Positions 7,714 through 11,188 of a DNA stretch of 11,188 nt are shown in pieces. The notes under the pieces were generated by a model, which made no database searches, had not been told where the DNA came from, and saw only the letters and a program-made list of their open reading frames with translations. The DNA comes from Acidobacteriaceae bacterium (GTDB lineage: Bacteria; Acidobacteriota; Terriglobia; Terriglobales; Acidobacteriaceae), in assembly GCA_003165855.1 (NCBI GenBank), contig PMXH01000125.1, positions 1 to 11,188 on the forward strand, in the 5' to 3' direction. Every line of letters begins with the position of its first letter. Positions within the stretch are counted from its first letter, which is position 1. A program made the position numbers and the translations under genes.

Positions 7714-8364
7714 TTATTGTCCCGCGCTAGCCACTGCGGTGGTCAAGGCCAGCGGGCGGTTGAGTTCAAACGTGAGTTCGGTGCCTGCGGGCAGCGTGGC
7801 CGAGCGATGCTTGCTCAGCCAATGAACCCCGGTTGAGCCCGCGCCCACCACCCCGCCGATGACGATTCCCGGAGGGCCGCCGATGAGCCCGCCGATCAGC
7901 ATGCCACCAGCCGCGCCACCGCCAGTTTCTATTTGGTCGCGGCGGTCATGGCCGGACCCTTTAAACTCGCCTTCCTGATTTACGTCCGTTCCACCGCCCA
8001 TATTCGTGTCAACCAGCGTGGCATCAAGGAAAAGGCGCTCACCGGTCGGGAGGATCAGACCTTCGGGCAGAATTCCGATGGTCGGTTTGCCCGAGATGCG
8101 GCGCGGTTCGTCCACTTTAGTGACGCGGCCCTCCACCATGGTTCCGGCAGGAATCACCGTCTTGCCGTTGACCACCACGGCCTGCGTCAAGCGTGCCTGG
8201 AACGGGTCACCCGCCTTGTTGCTGAAGGTCGCAAGAGTTGTTTCCAGCTTGACCATCAGGGCCGTGCCGGCCGGTATCGGCGAACTGCTCTGCGCCGCAG
8301 CCATCGTACTTGTGCATGAGCACGCCAGCAGCAAGATGCAAGGTAGAACTGTCCACTTCTTCAT
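7714..8364 (-). CDS. Exported protein with PAGT motifs and glycine zipper (VirB10/TrbI-like beta motif)
   Basis: This 216-residue protein has an N-terminal signal (MKKWTVLPCILLLACSC...MAAAQ). Signal peptidase I cleavage after AAA-24 is plausible. LLAC at 12-15 also resembles a weak lipobox, so it could be a lipoprotein. Three PAGT motifs are visible: SPIPAGTALMVKLETTL (about 29-45), VIPAGTMVEGRVTKV (about 71-85) and TLPAGTELTFELNRPL (about 190-205). The pattern L-P-A-G-T-x-(x)3-L recurs in the beta domain of VirB10/TrbI proteins and in small acidobacterial exported proteins. A glycine-zipper stretch (about 148-178, with GGLIGGPPG and GGVVGAG) could insert in or lie against a membrane. There are no conjugation genes nearby, so a type IV secretion role is not supported. 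Likely place: periplasm or outer membrane. The start at 8362-8364 has a strong ribosome site. Molecular function is unknown to me. Confidence 0.82.
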   Translation of the reverse strand: MKKWTVLPCILLLACSCTSTMAAAQSSSPIPAGTALMVKLETTLATFSNKAGDPFQARLTQAVVVNGKTVIPAGTMVEGRVTKVDEPRRISGKPTIGILPEGLILPTGERLFLDATLVDTNMGGGTDVNQEGEFKGSGHDRRDQIETGGGAAGGMLIGGLIGGPPGIVIGGVVGAGSTGVHWLSKHRSATLPAGTELTFELNRPLALTTAVASAGQ

Positions 8365-8366
8365 AA

Positions 8367-8375
8367 CTCCTCCTC
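8367..8375 (-). promoter_or_regulatory. Strong Shine-Dalgarno of the PAGT/glycine-zipper gene
   Basis: On the minus strand GAGGAGGAG ends 2 nt before the ATG, so an AGGAGG core sits about 5 nt from the start codon. It is the only textbook Shine-Dalgarno sequence in the window and fixes this start. Confidence 0.75.
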
Positions 8376-8412
8376 AGGCTTCAACCAATAAAACCCCGAA
8401 CTCTTGCTTTTC

Positions 8413-8441
8413 ACTCTAGACCAGGCAGATGGCCGGGACAA
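8413..8441 (-). promoter_or_regulatory. Candidate sigma70-type promoter of the PAGT/glycine-zipper gene
   Basis: On the minus strand TTGTCC (plus 8436-8441; 4 of 6 against TTGACA) is followed after exactly 17 nt by TAGAGT (plus 8413-8418; 4 of 6 against TATAAT). Transcription would start near 8406, leaving a leader of about 41 nt that includes the strong Shine-Dalgarno. Confidence 0.42.
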
Positions 8442-8454
8442 TATGCGGGCAGCG

Positions 8455-8525
8455 CGGGGAACCATAGAAGATAAGGGTCGGAAGCGTTCCGGTCCTGGGT
8501 TTTGGAAAAGCGAGATGGTTCCCCG
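8455..8525. repeat. Nested inverted repeat, possible structured RNA or small repeat element
   Basis: The outer arms CGGGGAACCAT (8455-8465) and ATGGTTCCCCG (8515-8525) are perfect 11-bp complements. Inside them, 8475-8483 pairs with 8487-8495 over nine positions around a GCG loop, with two G-U pairs when read on the plus strand. The result is a stem with an internal hairpin, about 71 nt in all. It matches no riboswitch I recognise. In particular I see no cyclic-di-GMP (GEMM) consensus, although the next gene is a GGDEF protein. Confidence 0.6.
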
Positions 8526-8530
8526 GGGAA
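8519..8530. repeat. 12-bp perfect palindrome
   Basis: TTCCCCGGGGAA is fully self-complementary. It overlaps the right arm of the nested repeat and repeats its GGGGAA half. It could be an operator for a dimeric regulator, but no regulator gene lies beside it. Confidence 0.6.
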
Positions 8531-8531
8531 A

Positions 8532-8555
8532 ATTGTTGAAGAATGACTCAACAAT
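8532..8555. repeat. 8-bp dyad with 8-nt spacer
   Basis: ATTGTTGA (8532-8539) and TCAACAAT (8548-8555) are exact reverse complements separated by AGAATGAC. The shape fits either an operator or a weak hairpin. It begins 2 nt after the 12-bp palindrome. Confidence 0.5.
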
Positions 8556-8829
8556 CGACGAAACCTACCTCGGCCATAGGACGGCAGTGAGCAATTCAGA
8601 CCACTTATTATTCAGGGCTTGAGCGATCATGACGGTAAAAGGTGCGTACCTCGCAATGCCAGACCAGCCGAAGCCTCGTTTTGCTGTAGACCTTGATATG
8701 GGCCTTTGGCGGGGACGCGGAAAGTCGCCCATTCTCCTAAGGTCCCCCGACGTGATTCAAGCAATCTCGACGCCGCCTTGCTCGATATGGGAGCACTGAA
8801 GCACGCCCCTGGTTAAGAAGTCAGGTGAA

Positions 8830-11188
8830 ATGAAGAGCACTTCCCGATCGAATTGGAAAGTACAACTCGCGTTCGGGTCCGCCATCTTGACCTTACTGGT
8901 CGTGGGTGCGATCTCCTATCACGGGATGGTTGTGTTCGGTGATAGTGAGCAGTGGGTGAACCACTCCCACCAAATTCTTGAAAGCGTGCAGGATTTGGTC
9001 TCCACCACGGAGATCGCCGAGTCAAGCTACCGCAGATTTGCGTTGACGGGCAACGAATCCGCTGTGGAGTCCTATCGTGCGAGCGTATTACGCGCTCAGT
9101 TGGATGAGGCGGCAGTTCGCAACTTGACGATGGATAACGCCGGACAGCAGCACCGGCTTTCAGAGCTCGAAACAGTGGCAGCTGAAAAATTTCTGTTCGC
9201 AGATACGGTCATTGGTCTGCGCCGCAGCCAAGGCGTGGGGGCAGCGGCGGATGCCATTCGGGCCGGATCTGGCCAACGGACGATGGCCGAGCTGCAAGAC
9301 ATCGCCCGCGAGATGCAGAGCGAAGAGCTGCGGCTACTGGTACCGCGCAACGCTGAAGCGAAGCGGCGCCTGAGTGACACCAAAACTGTTCTGATCTTCG
9401 GAGTCCTTCTGGGCTTGTTAATCGCCGCCTCCGCCGCTTGGATCGCCCAGCGCGACAGCTCGGCACGTGGGCGGGCAGAAGCGGCGCTCCAGGATAGCGA
9501 AGAAAAATATCGGATGCTCCTTGACGGAGTCCAGAACTACGCCATCTTCATGTTGGAACCGGGGGGGCAGGTCGTCAGTTGGAATGCCGGCGCCGAACGC
9601 ATGCAAGGTTACACCGCCGAAGAGATTATCGGACATAGCTTTTCCTGCTTCTTTTCTTCGGAAGACATCAAGCGGGGTAAGCCCGAGGAATTGCTTCGAA
9701 TGGCCGCCTTAAACGGCCGGCACGAAGAGCACGGCATGCGCGTGCGGAAAGACGGCTCCCAGTTTCTAGCGAGTATCACCCTTACCGCATTGCGCGACTC
9801 GGGCGGATATCTACAGGGGTTTTCTGAGATCAGCCACGACCTCAGCGAGAGCCGGGAGTCGGAGGCGAAGTACCGGGGACTGCTGGAGGCGGCTCCGGAC
9901 GCCATGGTGGTGGTGAACCAGGCCGGGCAAATCGTACTGCTGAACGTTCAGGCGGAGAAACAGTTCGGATACCGCCGCGACGAACTCATAGGGCAGAAGG
10001 TAAAGAACATCATTCCCCAGGGCTTCGCGGAACGGCTGATCGCCGACGGTACGCGAAGCGCGGCCGAGGCGCTGGCGCAGCAGATCGGTACGGGGATTGA
10101 GCTCACTGGGCGGCGGAAGGATGGCAGTGAGTTTCCCCTCGAGATCATGCTGAGCCCACTCGAAGGCGCCGAAGGGATCCTGGTAACGGCGGCAATCCGC
10201 GACATCAGCGTGCGGAAGGCTGCGGCAGAACATCTGGTGCGGATGGAGGAAAGGTACCGGGGACTGCTGGAGGCGGCTCCGGACGCCATGGTGGTGGTAA
10301 ACCAGGCCGGGGAAATCGTCCTGCTGAATGTGCAGGCGGAGAAACAGTTCGGCTACCACCGCGACGAGCTTATAGGGCAGAAGGTGAAGAACATCATTCC
10401 CGAAGGCTTCGCGGAACGGCTGGTCGCCGATGCTCTTCGACCTCCGGCGGAGGCTCTGGCGCAGCAGATTGGTACGGGGATTGAGCTCAATGGGCGGCGG
10501 AAGAATGGAAGCGAGTTTCCCCTCGAGATCATGCTGAGCCCACTCGAGGGCGACGAAGGAATCCTGGTGACGGCGGCGATCCGCGATATCACCGTGCGCA
10601 AGAAGGCCGAAGAGCTGATGATCCATTCGTCCGAGCACGACTTTCTGACCGGTCTGCCGAATCGCGTGCTCCTGAACGACCGGGTCAACCAAGCGATCCT
10701 CTTAGCGTTGCGCCACCAGAGTAAGGTCGCGGTCGTGTTCCTGGATTTGGATGGCTTCAAACACATTAACGATTCCCTCGGACATCCCACGGGCGACAAA
10801 CTCCTTCAATCTGTCGCCGACCGCCTGGTGGATTGCGTGCGCGCCTCGGACACGGTGAGCCGACAGGGAGGGGATGAATTCGTCGTCCTCCTTTCCGACG
10901 AGGAGCATTCGGAAGACGCCGCTATGACAGCGAGGAGAATGCTGCAAGCGGTGGCCGAAGCTCATTCGATTGACCAGCACGATCTTCACGTCACCTCCTG
11001 CGTTGGCGTGAGTGTCTATCCCGAGGACGGCCTGGATGCGGAGACGCTCATTAAGAACGCCGACACCGCCATGTACCAGGCCAAGGAAAATGGGCGGCAG
11101 AGCTATCAGTTTTTCAAGCCAGCCATGAATGCCCGGGCCGTGGAGCGGCAAGCCATTGAGGAGAGTCTGCGGCGCGCCTTGGAACGGC
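8830..11188 (+). CDS. Membrane CHASE3-PAS-PAS-PAS-GGDEF sensor, diguanylate cyclase (probably GGDEF-EAL; 3' end outside window)
   Basis: 786 residues are visible and the frame is still open at the right edge. Order: TM helix (about 12-32); CHASE3 extracytoplasmic sensor (about 37-180, with the typical RRFALTGNE and EELRLLVPRN segments); second TM (about 186-206); PAS1 (about 224-340); PAS2 (348-463); PAS3 (476-591); GGDEF from about 595. In GGDEF, DFLTGLPNR starts at D604, FLDLDGFKHINDSLGH follows, and the active loop RQGGDEF is intact (GGDEF 680-684). An RxxD inhibitory site (R671-D674) sits exactly five residues before it. Active cyclic-di-GMP synthesis with product inhibition is therefore expected. 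The last segment (MNARAVERQAIEESLRRALER) is the usual bridge into an EAL phosphodiesterase domain, so the full protein is likely GGDEF-EAL. The start ATG 8830 is set by an in-frame stop at 8797-8799 and by the TM helix beginning soon after. AGGTGA at 8823-8828 is a close-spaced ribosome site. PAS2 and PAS3 are near-identical. Confidence 0.95.
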   Translation, partial: MKSTSRSNWKVQLAFGSAILTLLVVGAISYHGMVVFGDSEQWVNHSHQILESVQDLVSTTEIAESSYRRFALTGNESAVESYRASVLRAQLDEAAVRNLTMDNAGQQHRLSELETVAAEKFLFADTVIGLRRSQGVGAAADAIRAGSGQRTMAELQDIAREMQSEELRLLVPRNAEAKRRLSDTKTVLIFGVLLGLLIAASAAWIAQRDSSARGRAEAALQDSEEKYRMLLDGVQNYAIFMLEPGGQVVSWNAGAERMQGYTAEEIIGHSFSCFFSSEDIKRGKPEELLRMAALNGRHEEHGMRVRKDGSQFLASITLTALRDSGGYLQGFSEISHDLSESRESEAKYRGLLEAAPDAMVVVNQAGQIVLLNVQAEKQFGYRRDELIGQKVKNIIPQGFAERLIADGTRSAAEALAQQIGTGIELTGRRKDGSEFPLEIMLSPLEGAEGILVTAAIRDISVRKAAAEHLVRMEERYRGLLEAAPDAMVVVNQAGEIVLLNVQAEKQFGYHRDELIGQKVKNIIPEGFAERLVADALRPPAEALAQQIGTGIELNGRRKNGSEFPLEIMLSPLEGDEGILVTAAIRDITVRKKAEELMIHSSEHDFLTGLPNRVLLNDRVNQAILLALRHQSKVAVVFLDLDGFKHINDSLGHPTGDKLLQSVADRLVDCVRASDTVSRQGGDEFVVLLSDEEHSEDAAMTARRMLQAVAEAHSIDQHDLHVTSCVGVSVYPEDGLDAETLIKNADTAMYQAKENGRQSYQFFKPAMNARAVERQAIEESLRRALER
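9871..10218 (+). repeat. PAS repeat copy 1 (tandem in-frame duplication)
   Basis: First copy of a 348-bp unit encoding a complete PAS domain (YRGLLEAAPDAMVVV... to ...IRDISVRK, residues 348-463). The second copy begins exactly 384 bp later. By hand alignment the copies differ at 12 of 116 residues and about 37 of 348 bases. Confidence 0.93.
10255..10602 (+). repeat. PAS repeat copy 2 (tandem in-frame duplication)
   Basis: Second copy of the 348-bp PAS unit (residues 476-591), separated from the first by a 12-codon linker. Amino-acid changes cluster at positions 60-64 of the unit (GTRSA in copy 1, ALRPP in copy 2). The opening 40 bases are almost unchanged. It leads directly into the GGDEF domain. 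Confidence 0.93.

Larger units (their letters stand above)
8365..8829. other. 465-nt gene-free gap with several inverted repeats
   Basis: No convincing gene lies here. The left 75 nt hold the ribosome site and promoter candidate of the leftward gene. At 8455-8555 there is a cluster of inverted repeats, listed separately. From about 8560 to 8820 I see no clear element apart from a 56-codon open frame at 8629-8799 without a usable ribosome site. The promoter of the rightward sensor gene should be in this gap, but I could not identify a convincing -35/-10 pair. Confidence 0.6.

Noticed and set aside
7714..8364. Type IV secretion or conjugation gene call for the PAGT protein
   Set aside because: There is only a motif-level likeness to VirB10/TrbI. 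The length is too short and no other transfer gene is present.
8404..8622. 72-codon open frame in the gap
   Set aside because: It starts with TTG, overlaps the promoter candidate of the leftward gene and the inverted repeats, and has no protein-like pattern.
8629..8799. 56-codon open frame just before the sensor gene, in the same frame
   Set aside because: No usable ribosome site, no recognisable motif, and a length expected by chance. It could be a leader peptide, but nothing supports this.
8440..8829. Cyclic-di-GMP (GEMM) riboswitch ahead of the GGDEF gene
   Set aside because: I looked for the conserved GEMM core and its tetraloop-receptor layout and did not find them. The inverted repeats present do not fit that fold.
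9811..10692. 293-codon open frame on the minus strand under the PAS domains, with an apparent internal repeat
   Set aside because: The repeat is only the reverse shadow of the duplicated PAS DNA. The plus-strand frame has clear PAS and GGDEF motifs.

Overview
The window is GC-rich chromosomal DNA from a Gram-negative (diderm) bacterium. An LPS-export permease fixes the diderm envelope. The gene mix suggests an Acidobacteriota (Terriglobia-like) soil organism: a fused LptF-LptG protein, a YVTN-type beta-propeller, a GH57 glucan enzyme next to glgB, and a PAGT/glycine-zipper exported protein. That taxonomic call is an inference from general style, not from a marker gene. I see no phage, transposase, CRISPR array, tRNA or rRNA.

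Layout from left to right: (1) 1-789, plus strand, the C-terminal part of a secreted-type beta-propeller protein that begins outside the window. (2) 829-3156, minus strand, a single 775-residue polypeptide carrying two LptF/LptG permease halves. (3) 3262-5187, minus strand, glgB (glycogen branching enzyme). (4) 5188-5346, a 159-nt divergent promoter region. (5) 5347-7632, plus strand, a GH57 amylase/glucanotransferase-type enzyme. (6) 7665-7686, a strong hairpin that best serves as the terminator of the next gene. (7) 7714-8364, minus strand, a small exported protein with three PAGT motifs and a glycine zipper. (8) 8365-8829, a 465-nt gap with a putative promoter, a nested inverted repeat, a 12-bp palindrome and an 8-bp dyad. 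(9) 8830-11188, plus strand, a membrane sensor of the form TM-CHASE3-TM-PAS-PAS-PAS-GGDEF, running off the right edge probably into an EAL domain.

Functionally, glgB and the GH57 gene form a divergent pair for storage alpha-glucan metabolism: one makes alpha-1,6 branches and the other hydrolyses or transfers alpha-glucan. lptFG lies downstream of glgB on the same strand but has its own promoter candidate. The 11-mer CATGCTAGACT, which fits an extended -10 element, occurs upstream of both the GH57 gene and lptFG. The cyclic-di-GMP sensor has an intact GGDEF motif and an RxxD inhibitory site. Two of its three PAS domains are near-identical tandem copies.

I did not find a clearly new multi-gene system. 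The most notable items are the LptF-LptG fusion, the young PAS duplication, the shared promoter motif, a perfect palindrome inside the GH57 reading frame, and the structured gap before the sensor gene.
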